Assembly (NCBI GenBank): GCA_036389035.1
Contig: DASVQQ010000009.1
Coordinates: 57,603-121,602, forward strand
Reading direction: 5' to 3'
DNA from: Jatrophihabitans sp.
Lineage (GTDB): Bacteria > Actinomycetota > Actinomycetes > Mycobacteriales > Jatrophihabitantaceae
DNA length: 64,000 nt
Numbering within the stretch: position 1 is the first letter of the stretch; each line of letters begins with the position of its first letter. Of the stretch, positions 8,950 through 16,666 are shown one piece after another. The translations under genes and the position numbers were made by a program. A model generated the notes under the pieces. The model was not told the DNA's origin. It did not search any database and saw only the letters and a program-made list of their open reading frames with translations.

Positions 8950-9058
8950 GAACCCAATCCTGCCAGGTCACCGCGCACCGGCTCAGCGGAGCCAGCCGAC
9001 GACCCAGCCCATCAAGCCAGTCCGACGACCCAGCCCAACGAGCCCCAGCCGATCCAGC

Positions 9059-9580
9059 TCAGCGAGCGCGCTTGACGAAGCTCTCGAAGGCGGCGAGATT
9101 GGCCATCGGCTCGCCCCGGCTCTCCCGCCAGGCCCACTCCCGCTTGATCGAGGAGCCGAAGCCGAGTTCGAGCAACGTGTTGAACGCCGAGTCGGCGTAG
9201 TCGAGCACCACCCCGAGCAACCGGTCGATCGACTGCGGGGTCACCGCGGCCAGCGGCCACCGGCCGGTCAGGTAGATGTCGCCGCTGTCGTCGATCGACC
9301 AGTACACCCCGAACATCCGGGCGTTGTGCGTCAGCAGCCAGCCATGCACCTGCTCGTGGTTCTCCTCGGGCTTGCGCACCACGAACGCCTCGACCGCCAG
9401 CCCCTGCCCGCCGACGACCAGCCAGCAGGCGGTCTTCAGGCGCTTTTGGCCGGGAAGGTTGGCGACGAACGCCCCGGGCTGGGGCTCCTGGTGCTCCACC
9501 TCCGCCTCGACCAGCGCCTGCCTGATCACGGCGACGGCCGCGGCCTGCTCGTCCGGGCCGGCGGGCCGGTCAGCCGTCAC
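9059..9580 (-). CDS. YbjN domain protein (sensory transduction regulator family)
   Basis: A 173-residue soluble protein starting at GTG 9580, where GTGA overlaps the mshA stop. The YbjN-type chaperone-like fold is suggested by [20 protein letters not shown], by the [19 protein letters not shown] region and by the helical C-terminus ending SFVKRAR. The same gene follows mshA in mycobacteria (Rv0487). Biochemical role is unknown; coupling implies co-expression with mycothiol synthesis. Confidence 0.85.
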   Translation of the reverse strand: MTADRPAGPDEQAAAVAVIRQALVEAEVEHQEPQPGAFVANLPGQKRLKTACWLVVGGQGLAVEAFVVRKPEENHEQVHGWLLTHNARMFGVYWSIDDSGDIYLTGRWPLAAVTPQSIDRLLGVVLDYADSAFNTLLELGFGSSIKREWAWRESRGEPMANLAAFESFVKRAR

Positions 9581-10944
9581 CGCGAGCCCGAGCCGGTCAG
9601 CGCCAGCGAGCCGAACTCGGCCACCGCGTCCCGGTAGGCGCCCAGCAGGCCGTCCGCGGTGTGCCGCCACGAGAACTGCTCGGCGTGCAGTCGCGCCGCC
9701 GCGCCGAAGGCGGCCCGCCGGGCCGGCTCGCGCAGCAACGAGCCGAGCGCGCCGGCCCAGTCCTCGGTGCGGTGGCTGTCCACCAGGGTGCCGGTCCGGC
9801 CGTCCAGCACGGCGGTCCGCAGACCACCCACCGCGGCGGCGACCACTGGCACGCCGCAGGCCTGGGATTCCAGCGCCACCAGGCCGAAGGACTCGTTGTA
9901 GCTGGGGACCACGGTCAGGTCCGCCGCGGTGTAGAAGTCGGCCAGCAGCGACCGGGACGCGGGCGGCTCGAACCGGACCCGGTCAGCGATTCCCAGCTCG
10001 GCCGCCAGCCGCGGCAACGCCAGCGGGTCATCCACCCCGGAGCCGCTCGGCGCTCCCACGATGACCACCTGCAACCGCCGCGCCAGGTCTTGATCCTCGG
10101 CGACCAGCTGAGCGGCCGCCCGAAGCAGGACGTCCGGCGCCTTCAGCGGCTGCAGGCGGCCGACGAACAGCAGCACCAGCGCGTGCGCCGGGATGCCGAG
10201 CCGGTCGCGGGCGGCGGCGGCCGGAGCGGGCCGGAAGACGTCCAGGTCCACGCCGGGCGGCACCGTCACGATCTTGGACGGGTCGGCGTCATACCAGTCG
10301 ACCAGTTGCCGGGCCTCGTCGTCGGTGTTGGCGATCAGCCGGTCCGCCTCGGCGATCACCTGTTGCTCCCCGACGATCCGGGCCAGCGGCTCGGGGGCGT
10401 CACCGGCGGCCAGGTACTCGTTCTTGGTGCGGCCCAGGGTGTGGGCGGTGTGCACCAGCGGGACGCCCCACCGTTCCCGGGCCAGCCATCCGACCTGCCC
10501 GGACAGCCAGTAGTGCGAGTGCACCACGTCGTACCAGCCGGGCTCGTGCTGGGCCTCCGCGCGCAGCACCGCCGCGCTGAAGGCACACAGCTGGCCCGGC
10601 AGGTCCTGCTTGGACAGCCCCTCGAAAGGGCCGGCCGTCACGTGCCGGACGATCACCCCCGGCTCGACCGCGACCACCTTGGGCAGCTCGGAGGAGGTGG
10701 CCCGGGTGAAGATCTCGACCGCCACGCCGGAGTCGGCCAGCCTGCGGGCCGTCTCGAGCACGTAGACGTTCATGCCGCCGGCGTCGCCGCCGCCGGGCTG
10801 CTCCAGCGGCGAGGTGTGCACGCTGAGGGTGGCCACCCGCTTCGGCAGTGCGCCGTGCCTGGTTATCCGCGCTGACATCTCGCGTCGCACGCCCTGTCGC
10901 ACATCGCCCCCCTGGTTCGGTGTCTGGCCCCGCTCTGTGGCCAC
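9577..10944 (-). CDS. mshA: D-inositol-3-phosphate glycosyltransferase (mycothiol synthesis)
   Basis: A 455-residue GT4 (GT-B fold) enzyme that transfers GlcNAc from UDP-GlcNAc to inositol 3-phosphate, the first step of mycothiol synthesis. Visible motifs are [20 protein letters not shown] (donor/acceptor loop), [21 protein letters not shown] and [17 protein letters not shown] (nucleotide-sugar binding EX7E). The N-terminal 33 residues before [10 protein letters not shown] are variable, so the true start could be internal at MSARITRHG. It is the first gene of an operon with ybjN. Confidence 0.95.
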   Translation of the reverse strand: MATERGQTPNQGGDVRQGVRREMSARITRHGALPKRVATLSVHTSPLEQPGGGDAGGMNVYVLETARRLADSGVAVEIFTRATSSELPKVVAVEPGVIVRHVTAGPFEGLSKQDLPGQLCAFSAAVLRAEAQHEPGWYDVVHSHYWLSGQVGWLARERWGVPLVHTAHTLGRTKNEYLAAGDAPEPLARIVGEQQVIAEADRLIANTDDEARQLVDWYDADPSKIVTVPPGVDLDVFRPAPAAAARDRLGIPAHALVLLFVGRLQPLKAPDVLLRAAAQLVAEDQDLARRLQVVIVGAPSGSGVDDPLALPRLAAELGIADRVRFEPPASRSLLADFYTAADLTVVPSYNESFGLVALESQACGVPVVAAAVGGLRTAVLDGRTGTLVDSHRTEDWAGALGSLLREPARRAAFGAAARLHAEQFSWRHTADGLLGAYRDAVAEFGSLALTGSGSR

Positions 10945-11000
10945 AACGCCTAACCCCCTCCGATCATGCCGCCTTGAGCTGAATCAGTGAGAATGCAGAC

Positions 11001-11762
11001 ATGGCGAGCGCGCGAGGACTGGCAGTGGTGACCGGGGCGTCCAGTGGGATCGGGGCGGCGACGGCCCGCCAACTCGCCGCGGCCGGCTTCACCGTGTGGG
11101 CCTGCGCCCGGCGGGCCGACCGGCTGGCCGAGGTGGCTGCGGCCAGCCCGGCCATCACCGCGGTCAGCCTGGACGTCACCTCACCCGACTCGGTCGCCGA
11201 ACTGGCCGACCGGGTGAGCGCCGAGCCCGACGGCCTGGCGCTGCTGGTCAACAACGCCGGCGGGGCGATCGGGCTCGAACCGGTCGCCGAGGCCGACCCG
11301 GCGGACTGGCTGAGGATGTTCGACACCAACGTGCTCGGGGCGATGCGGCTGACCCAGGCCCTGCTGCCGGCGCTGGAGGCCGGCGGCGGGGGCCACATCG
11401 TGCTCACCGGCTCGATCGCCGGCTACACCGTCTACGAGGGCGGGGCCGGTTACTCGGCGGCCAAGCACGCCGCCCGGGCGATGATGGAGACCCTGCGCCT
11501 GGAGCTGAACGGCCGCCCGGTCCGGGTGTCGGAGGTCGCGCCCGGGCTGGTGGCCACCGAGGAGTTCTCGCTGGTCCGCTTCCGCGGTGACGCAGCCCGC
11601 GCCGCCGCCGTCTACGAGGGGGTCGCCGAGCCGCTGACCGCCGAGGACGTGGCCGACGTCATCACCTTCGTGGCGACCCGGCCGGCCCACGTGAACATCG
11701 ACCTCGCGGTGGTGAAGCCGCTGGCCCAGGCCAGTCCGTACAAGCTCGATCGGCGACGCTGA
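11001..11762 (+). CDS. SDR family NAD(P)-dependent oxidoreductase
   Basis: A 253-residue Rossmann-fold short-chain dehydrogenase. The cofactor loop is TGASSGIG, NNAGG follows, Ser is in LTGSIAG and the catalytic pair is YSAAKHA. Substrate is unknown. It corresponds in position to Rv0484c, between mshA and murB in mycobacteria, so it marks the left border of the accessory module inserted before murB. It is divergent from mshA. Confidence 0.92.
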   Translation: MASARGLAVVTGASSGIGAATARQLAAAGFTVWACARRADRLAEVAAASPAITAVSLDVTSPDSVAELADRVSAEPDGLALLVNNAGGAIGLEPVAEADPADWLRMFDTNVLGAMRLTQALLPALEAGGGGHIVLTGSIAGYTVYEGGAGYSAAKHAARAMMETLRLELNGRPVRVSEVAPGLVATEEFSLVRFRGDAARAAAVYEGVAEPLTAEDVADVITFVATRPAHVNIDLAVVKPLAQASPYKLDRRR

Positions 11763-11790
11763 CCTTTCAGAGAACGACGCGCTGACCCCT

Positions 11791-11839
11791 AAGAGGACGA
11801 CGCCCTCAGAGGACGACGCCCTCAGAGGACGACGCACTC
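11791..11839. repeat. Three tandem 16-17-bp repeats at the GGDEF1 3' end
   Basis: AGAGGACGACGCCCTC occurs three times in a row (third copy with one change), after a degenerate fourth copy near 11770. The repeats cover the stop codon (11822-11824) of the leftward GGDEF gene. They probably arose by slippage, and the C-terminal residues ECVVL are encoded in them. Confidence 0.8.
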
Positions 11840-13096
11840 CACCCGGTCACGGCCGGCGCTCTTGGCCGCGTACAGCGCGCTGTCGGCGACGTGCAGCAAG
11901 CTCTCGACGTCCGCGCCGTTGTTGGGGTAGAGCGCCACCCCGATCGAGGCCGAGAAGCCACCGAGCGGCACCGCGGGCGCGTCCGGGCTGAACACCTCCA
12001 GCTCGCGGATCCGAGCCAGGATCCGGTGGCTGACGGCCCGGGCGGTGGGCATGTCCACCTCGGGCAGGATCGCGACGAACTCCTCGCCCCCGAAGCGGCC
12101 GATGCTGTCGTACTGGCGCAGTTCAGCGGTCAGCCGCTCGGCGACCGCGACCAGGACGGCGTCGCCGACGAGGTGCCCGTGGGTGTCGTTCACGGCCTTG
12201 AACCGGTCCATGTCGATGATCATCAGGGCGACGGTGTGCCGATCGCGAGCAGCGCGGGCGATCTCTTTCTGCGCGACCTGCCGCCAGGCCACGGCATTGA
12301 GCAGGCCGGTCTTGGGGTCGGTGGTGGCGGCCACCTCGAGTTGCTTGATCAACGCGCCGCGCTGCAGCACGACCAGCGGGACGATGCTCAGAAAGCTCAA
12401 CCACGGCGTGAACACCAGCGTCAGGCCGGTCATGGCGCCCAGGCACAGGGTCGCGATCTCGAGCCCGTTCTCTTCGGCGGTGCCGAACAGCGCGCGGACC
12501 GGAAGCGGCCGGGCCGCCAGGAAGATGGCGCCGGCGATCATCGTCGTGTTGACGGCGGTGTAGGCCACCAGCGACAGCAGCACGATCGCGGCCCCGGTGG
12601 CGTCTCCGGACAGGTGGCCAAGGTGCGAGGAGGACAGCTTGACGATGGCTGAGCCGGTGAGGCAGGCCAGCATGACGGTGGCAGCGGTGAACATCTGGCG
12701 GTAGGGGTGGATGCCGGCCCGCAGCCGCAGCACCGTCATGGCCACCGAGATCAACAGCGCCAGCAGCGCCGACAACCCCGACGGCAACGCGATGACCCCG
12801 GCGAACGTCCAGACCGAGGTCATGTCGATCTGGTGGCTGTCAGCCATCCGGATCCGCATCCGCTCGATACGCGGTGAGATCTGCTGGAAGGCGGCGAACA
12901 GGACGGCCAGCACGCCGAAGCGGATCAGGTCTGAACGACTTATGGTGTCAGTCATCAAGGCGAAGACCGTCCAGAGGACGGCTCCGAGTTCGGCCAGGAT
13001 CAGATATTGGGCAAGATCTTTGGGCAGTGACCACAGTTCCCAGGAACGGGGCGCCAACCTACGCCTGTTCGTCCCAGGCGGTGGTGCCACTGTCAT
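11822..13096 (-). CDS. Membrane-bound diguanylate cyclase, module 1
   Basis: A 424-residue protein. Residues 25-245 hold about six to eight transmembrane segments (for example LAQYLILAELGAVLWTVFAL, TSVWTFAGVIALPS) with no recognised sensor family. Residues 255-424 form a complete GGDEF domain: TDPKTGLLN, IDMDRFKAVNDTHGH, I-site RQYD at 327-330 and A-site GGEEF at 336-340. It should make c-di-GMP and be feedback-inhibited. The ATG at 13096 (MTVAPPPG) is preferred over GTG 13138 because it has GGGAG upstream and aligns with the start of the module 2 paralogue. It is divergent from peptide array 1, and I infer that it may sense the peptides. Confidence 0.88.
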   Translation of the reverse strand: MTVAPPPGTNRRRLAPRSWELWSLPKDLAQYLILAELGAVLWTVFALMTDTISRSDLIRFGVLAVLFAAFQQISPRIERMRIRMADSHQIDMTSVWTFAGVIALPSGLSALLALLISVAMTVLRLRAGIHPYRQMFTAATVMLACLTGSAIVKLSSSHLGHLSGDATGAAIVLLSLVAYTAVNTTMIAGAIFLAARPLPVRALFGTAEENGLEIATLCLGAMTGLTLVFTPWLSFLSIVPLVVLQRGALIKQLEVAATTDPKTGLLNAVAWRQVAQKEIARAARDRHTVALMIIDMDRFKAVNDTHGHLVGDAVLVAVAERLTAELRQYDSIGRFGGEEFVAILPEVDMPTARAVSHRILARIRELEVFSPDAPAVPLGGFSASIGVALYPNNGADVESLLHVADSALYAAKSAGRDRVECVVL

Positions 13097-13285
13097 CCCG
13101 CTGTACTCCCGACCCCTTGCAGTGTTGCGTTCCTTCACAGTAACGGCTCAGTCGCGGTGTGTCACCGGGCCCCCGAGATTAGCCGAGTGGGGTGACAGAG
13201 AGCGACCGAGCTACGTAAGATCTGTGACGACCGCGCAGTGTATAGCGCAGAATGCCCAGGCTGGCAACTTAACTCCTGTCCGTCT

Positions 13286-13336
13286 GGTTTGACTCTGCAC
13301 AGGTTTGACGGCGCTATGTTAACATAAAATATACAT
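13286..13336 (+). promoter_or_regulatory. Likely promoter/operator of peptide array 1
   Basis: GGTTTGAC occurs twice (13286-13293 and 13302-13309). It is followed by the perfect palindrome TATGTTAACATA (13315-13326) and by AT-rich -10-like hexamers (TAAAAT at 13325, TATACA at 13330). This is the only AT-rich patch in the intergenic region and lies 31-80 bases before the first peptide start. The direct repeats may bind an activator. Transcription start is not known. Confidence 0.5.
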
Positions 13337-13366
13337 CAGGGCATAGGCCACGCAAGGAGGGCGAGC

Positions 13367-13387
13367 ATGAACAACCACGGTTGGTAG
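13367..13387 (+). CDS. Ultrashort ORF, peptide MNNHGW (array 1, unit 1)
   Basis: Six codons, ATG start and TAG stop, with a consensus AAGGAGG at 13354-13360 spaced 6 bases from the start. First of four tandem units whose encoded peptides stay nearly identical while their start and stop codons differ. It is the unit nearest to the AT-rich promoter-like region. The product is too short for signal sequences or domains. A precursor of a modified or secreted Trp peptide is inferred. Confidence 0.8.
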   Translation: MNNHGW

Positions 13388-13477
13388 AGCCTGGCGCAGG
13401 TCCAGAAATACCATCCAGCCCAAAAAAGTTCGGCGACACTCCCCCGTTGCCGAATCGAGAAATGAAAGCAGGCCCAC

Positions 13478-13498
13478 GTGAACAACCACGGCTGGTAG
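13478..13498 (+). CDS. Ultrashort ORF, peptide MNNHGW (array 1, unit 2)
   Basis: GTG start, TAG stop, same peptide as unit 1 but with GGC instead of GGT for Gly. The upstream purine stretch GAAAGCAGG is a weaker ribosome binding site. It starts 111 bases after unit 1; the longer spacer contains no other recognisable element. The synonymous difference and changed start codon argue for selection on the peptide. Confidence 0.75.
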   Translation: MNNHGW

Positions 13499-13547
13499 CC
13501 CGCAGCACACCTAGCCCCCGTCCGAACCCACGAACGAAAGGGCCACC

Positions 13548-13568
13548 GTGAGCAACCACGGCTGGTAA
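13548..13568 (+). CDS. Ultrashort ORF, peptide MSNHGW (array 1, unit 3)
   Basis: GTG start, TAA stop, preceded by GAAAGGG (13536-13542). It starts 70 bases after unit 2. Its upstream spacer shares CAGCACACCT and CCCCGTCC with the spacer before unit 4, showing that the units arose by tandem duplication. Confidence 0.77.
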   Translation: MSNHGW

Positions 13569-13618
13569 AACCGACAGCACACCTGCACCCCGTCCAGCAC
13601 GAACGGAAAGAACCCTTC

Positions 13619-13639
13619 ATGACCGACCACCGTTGGTGA
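13619..13639 (+). CDS. Ultrashort ORF, peptide MTDHRW (array 1, unit 4)
   Basis: ATG start, TGA stop, with GGAAAG at 13605-13610 spaced 8 bases. It starts 71 bases after unit 3. It is the most divergent member, yet His4 and the terminal Trp are kept. The 3' end lies 26 bases from the stop of the convergent MFS gene. Confidence 0.77.
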   Translation: MTDHRW

Positions 13640-13665
13640 TCCGCCGATCGCGGAGAAGCCGTCGG

Positions 13666-14940
13666 CTACCGGTGTCCTTCGATCAGCTCTGCTGAGCCAT
13701 TCCTGCTCCAGAGCACGGTGAACCACACCGCCAGTGCCGCCGCCACCCCGCCGGCCAGACCAACCGCTGTGGCGGCCCCGAACCGGCTCGCCACCAGTCC
13801 GCCCAGCAGGATCCCGATTCCCTGGGCAGCAAGCAGGCCCGACGCCGCGAATCCGATTGCCTGTGCTCGGCGGCTGTCCGGAACGGCACGGACGTACTCG
13901 GTGACGACCTGCACCTGATAGGCAGTGGCCGCGCCGCTGAGCCCCCAGAGCACGATCGACACCGCGATACCGGGACGCAGCCAGCAGGCCACCAGCGGCA
14001 ACCCGCTGAGCATGGCGAGCACGCACATCCATTTCGGCCTGAGCGCGTCGGGAACGAAGCGCAGGAACAGATAGGTGCCGAGCGCGGTGCCGGCCGGACC
14101 GGAAGCCATCAACAGGCCGATGCCCACGGCGCCGGCTCCGAGCGAGTGCGCGTAGGGCGGCGCGACCCCTTCGGGCACCACGAGGAGCCCCAGCAACCAC
14201 GAGAAGCCGAGCAGCGTGCGCAGCTTCGGGTCCTTCGCGACCAGTTTGGCCCCCAGCGCGATGGAGGCGAGGTAACTGTGCTCGGCGGCTCCCGCGGTCG
14301 GCGCCGGCCGGCGGTGGACGCCGAGGCTGATGAACAGCGCCGACAGCCCGAAGGTCAGCGCGTTGATCCCCAGGCTGGCCTGGGCGCCGATCGCCGCCAC
14401 CGTCACACCGCCGAAGGCGAACCCGCCCAGCTGCGCCAGCTGGTTGGTGATGGTTCGCAGCCCGGTTCCGACCACGAAGGCCTCTCCGGACAGGATCTCG
14501 GGGATCAGAGCCGACTCGGCAGCGCTGAAGGGCGAGCCCGCGAGCACCGCGAAGACCAGCAGCGTGCAGACCGTCCACAGCGGCACGCCAGGGATGGCCA
14601 TCACGCCGAGCAGGACCGCGCGAATCAGGTCAGCGGCGATCATCACCCGGCGGCGGGGCAGCCGGTCGGCCAGTCCTGACAGAAACGCGCCGCCGATCAA
14701 GGCCGGCAGGAAGGTGAGGGAATAGGTCAGAGCGGTCAGCAGCGCGGAGGAGGTCCGTTCGAACACCATGATCGACAGCGCGACCCGGGCGAGCTGATCG
14801 CCGGCCATCGACTGCGCGTCGGCCAACCAGAGCACCCGGAACTCTGGAACCCGAAGCACGTCGAGGAACGAGACCCGACGAGCAGATATTACTTTGTGCA
14901 CGTTCGGGATCATCCTCGCCTTCGGTGACACGGTAACCAT
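13666..14940 (-). CDS. MFS exporter, module 1
   Basis: A 424-residue major facilitator protein with 12 predicted transmembrane segments. The loop 2-3 motif is SGLADRLPRRRVM and the N-terminus is EFRVLWLADAQSMAGDQLAR, as in the EntS-like MFS_3 group of exporters. It is about half identical by eye to the module 2 exporter. It is convergent with peptide array 1, the same arrangement as in module 2, so export of the array peptide or its product is the natural inference. The start is uncertain: ATG 14940, ATG 14913 or a nearby GTG. Confidence 0.88.
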   Translation of the reverse strand: MVTVSPKARMIPNVHKVISARRVSFLDVLRVPEFRVLWLADAQSMAGDQLARVALSIMVFERTSSALLTALTYSLTFLPALIGGAFLSGLADRLPRRRVMIAADLIRAVLLGVMAIPGVPLWTVCTLLVFAVLAGSPFSAAESALIPEILSGEAFVVGTGLRTITNQLAQLGGFAFGGVTVAAIGAQASLGINALTFGLSALFISLGVHRRPAPTAGAAEHSYLASIALGAKLVAKDPKLRTLLGFSWLLGLLVVPEGVAPPYAHSLGAGAVGIGLLMASGPAGTALGTYLFLRFVPDALRPKWMCVLAMLSGLPLVACWLRPGIAVSIVLWGLSGAATAYQVQVVTEYVRAVPDSRRAQAIGFAASGLLAAQGIGILLGGLVASRFGAATAVGLAGGVAAALAVWFTVLWSRNGSAELIEGHR

Positions 14941-15058
14941 AGGAGCAGGTCAGCGCATACACCTAGTGCACATTCGAACACAGGATTGCAGGTGATTCAG
15001 CCAACACGGCGTATCAGGATTCCAGACAGGCCCGAGCGGATACCGGAAAGCGCTACCG

Positions 15059-16342
15059 CTACTCAGACTGGGCGCACACCACGACCCGGTTGCGCCCGCC
15101 TCGCTTGGCCGCGTACAGCGCCGAGTCGGCGGCGTGCAGCAGGTCCTGGAGTTCGGCGCCGTGCTCGGGGTAACAGCTGATGCCGATCGAGGCCGACAAC
15201 CCGATCAGGGCCGGCTGGCCCTCGACCGGGCTGGCCACCTCGAGCAGCTGGACCTGCTGCCGGATGCGCTCGGAGATTCCGACCGCTGTCAGCTGATCCA
15301 CCCCGGACAGCATCGCCACGAATTCCTCACCACCGAACCGGCCGATCGCGTCGTACTGTCGCAACTCGTGCACCAGGCAGTCGGCGACCGCCCGGAGCGC
15401 GGAGTCGCCGGCCATGTGACCATGGGTGTCGTTCACCAGCTTGAAGTTGTCCATGTCGATGATCAGCAACGCGGCGGCCTCGTGCTCACGGCGGGCCCGG
15501 GCAAGCTCGCGTTGAGCCATGTGCTGCCAGGTCGCGGCGTTGAGCAGCCCGGTCTTGGAGTCGGTGGTGGCCGCGATCTCGAGCTGCTTGGTGAGCACAC
15601 TGCGCTGCAGTACGAACAGCGGCGGCACCACCAGCACGCTCAGCAGCGGCTGATTGGCCAGCGCCAGCGCGGTCAGCCCGCCGAGGCAGAGGGTGGCGAA
15701 CTCCAGGGTCACGTCCTGCCGGTTCTCCAGCAGCGCACTCAACTTGACGGGTCGGACCGCCAGGTAGATCGCCACGAACAGGACGACGAAGTTCACGCTC
15801 GCGTAGACCAGCATCGCCACCACGACGGCCCCGACCGCCCAGAACGCCTGGTCGGTGGCGCTGACCCCGGCCGGAAAAAGGTTTAGGACGAGTCGGGCGC
15901 TCAGGCACGATGCGATCACCACCGCCGCGCCGAACACCTGGCGGTAGGCCCGCATGCCACTATCCCGCTCGTGACGCAACCAGGCATAACCGAGCACGAC
16001 CGCGCACAGCAGCACGGTCAATGACGGAGGCAGGACCAGAGCTGCGGCAAATGTCCACACTGAGGTCATATCGACGTGGCCGTAGTCTGCCAACCTGATG
16101 CGCAACCGGGCAATTCGGTTGGAAGTTTCTTCGAACACCACCCACAACCCGAGCAGGATCGCGATGCGGGCCAGATCGGACACAACGGGTTCAGTGTTGA
16201 TTATCAGACAGAAAGCCACTAAGAACATCACTGCGTCGACAGTCAGCACGAACGCCAGCATCGCCCGCGGGGTAGCCCAGAGGTCCCACGAGCGGACCCT
16301 TGCCAGCGGCGAAATCGGTGCGCCGCGTGCTGTTCTAGACAT
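15059..16342 (-). CDS. Membrane-bound diguanylate cyclase, module 2
   Basis: A 427-residue paralogue of the module 1 cyclase with the same architecture: SWDLW motif near the N-terminus, about six to eight transmembrane segments, then a full GGDEF domain with TDSKTGLLN, IDMDNFKLVNDTHGH, I-site RQYD and A-site GGEEF. Synthesis of c-di-GMP is expected. The start at ATG 16342 (MSRTARGAP) is chosen because GGTGGGGA precedes it and because it matches the N-terminal length of the paralogue; the frame opens as far as 16474. It is divergent from peptide array 2. Confidence 0.88.
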   Translation of the reverse strand: MSRTARGAPISPLARVRSWDLWATPRAMLAFVLTVDAVMFLVAFCLIINTEPVVSDLARIAILLGLWVVFEETSNRIARLRIRLADYGHVDMTSVWTFAAALVLPPSLTVLLCAVVLGYAWLRHERDSGMRAYRQVFGAAVVIASCLSARLVLNLFPAGVSATDQAFWAVGAVVVAMLVYASVNFVVLFVAIYLAVRPVKLSALLENRQDVTLEFATLCLGGLTALALANQPLLSVLVVPPLFVLQRSVLTKQLEIAATTDSKTGLLNAATWQHMAQRELARARREHEAAALLIIDMDNFKLVNDTHGHMAGDSALRAVADCLVHELRQYDAIGRFGGEEFVAMLSGVDQLTAVGISERIRQQVQLLEVASPVEGQPALIGLSASIGISCYPEHGAELQDLLHAADSALYAAKRGGRNRVVVCAQSE

Positions 16343-16396
16343 TTCCCCACCCGGTTGTCTTGCCTCAGAAGCTAGTGGATCGCGGTCTGGTTTGTC

Positions 16397-16444
16397 ACCT
16401 GACACCCACCCATAACCAGGTAACCACCTGATACCACCCATACC
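16397..16444 (+). promoter_or_regulatory. Direct and inverted repeats upstream of peptide array 2
   Basis: A 19-21-base motif is repeated (16397-16417 and 16426-16444, both beginning ACCTGA and ending CCCATAACC or CCCATACC). The junction forms the inverted repeat CAGGT-AACC-ACCTG (16417-16430). The location 45-90 bases before the first start codon fits a regulator binding region for array 2 and/or the divergent cyclase gene. Confidence 0.45.
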
Positions 16445-16488
16445 GCTACTTAGCCGTTGCGAAGATGCGCCCAAAGGAGGTCAGACAG

Positions 16489-16515
16489 ATGCTCTACAAC
16501 TGGCGCTGGCCCTAA
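16489..16515 (+). CDS. Ultrashort ORF, peptide MLYNWRWP (array 2, unit 1)
   Basis: Eight codons, ATG to TAA, with a consensus AAGGAGG (16474-16480) spaced 8 bases. It is the first of three units encoding MLxNWxWP. Like array 1 it is divergent from a membrane GGDEF gene and convergent with an MFS gene. Two Trp residues separated by one residue resemble the cross-linked core of some P450-modified ultrashort RiPPs, but no P450 gene occurs in the window. Confidence 0.82.
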   Translation: MLYNWRWP

Positions 16516-16559
16516 ACCGCAGCCTTTCCCGACCGATCAAGTGCGTGAGGAGGCTCGGC

Positions 16560-16586
16560 ATGCTCAAAAACTGGCGCTGGCCCTAA
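16560..16586 (+). CDS. Ultrashort ORF, peptide MLKNWRWP (array 2, unit 2)
   Basis: ATG to TAA with GAGGAGG (16547-16553) spaced 6 bases. It starts 71 bases after unit 1. Only residue 3 differs from unit 1 (Lys for Tyr), while the spacer between units is much less conserved. Confidence 0.82.
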   Translation: MLKNWRWP

Positions 16587-16621
16587 CCCGCAAGCTGTTC
16601 AACGACTGCGAGGAGGACACG

Positions 16622-16648
16622 TTGCTCGGCAACTGGAACTGGCCCTGA
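16622..16648 (+). CDS. Ultrashort ORF, peptide MLGNWNWP (array 2, unit 3)
   Basis: TTG start and TGA stop, with GAGGAGG (16610-16616) spaced 5 bases. It starts 62 bases after unit 2. Residues 3 and 6 vary, whereas Leu2, Asn4, Trp5, Trp7 and Pro8 are invariant across the array. The stop codon directly abuts a perfect hairpin. Confidence 0.8.
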   Translation: MLGNWNWP

Positions 16649-16666
16649 CCACCGCTCAGGCGGTGG
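16649..16666. terminator. Bidirectional hairpin between array 2 and MFS gene
   Basis: CCACCGC-TCAG-GCGGTGG begins one base after the TGA of the last peptide ORF. Its loop contains the stop codon of the convergent MFS gene (16656-16658). It is well placed to end both transcripts. Confidence 0.65.

Noticed and set aside
13367..16648. CRISPR array
   Set aside because: The repeats are about 70 bp apart, imperfect, of changing sequence, encode ORFs with RBS, and no cas genes are present.
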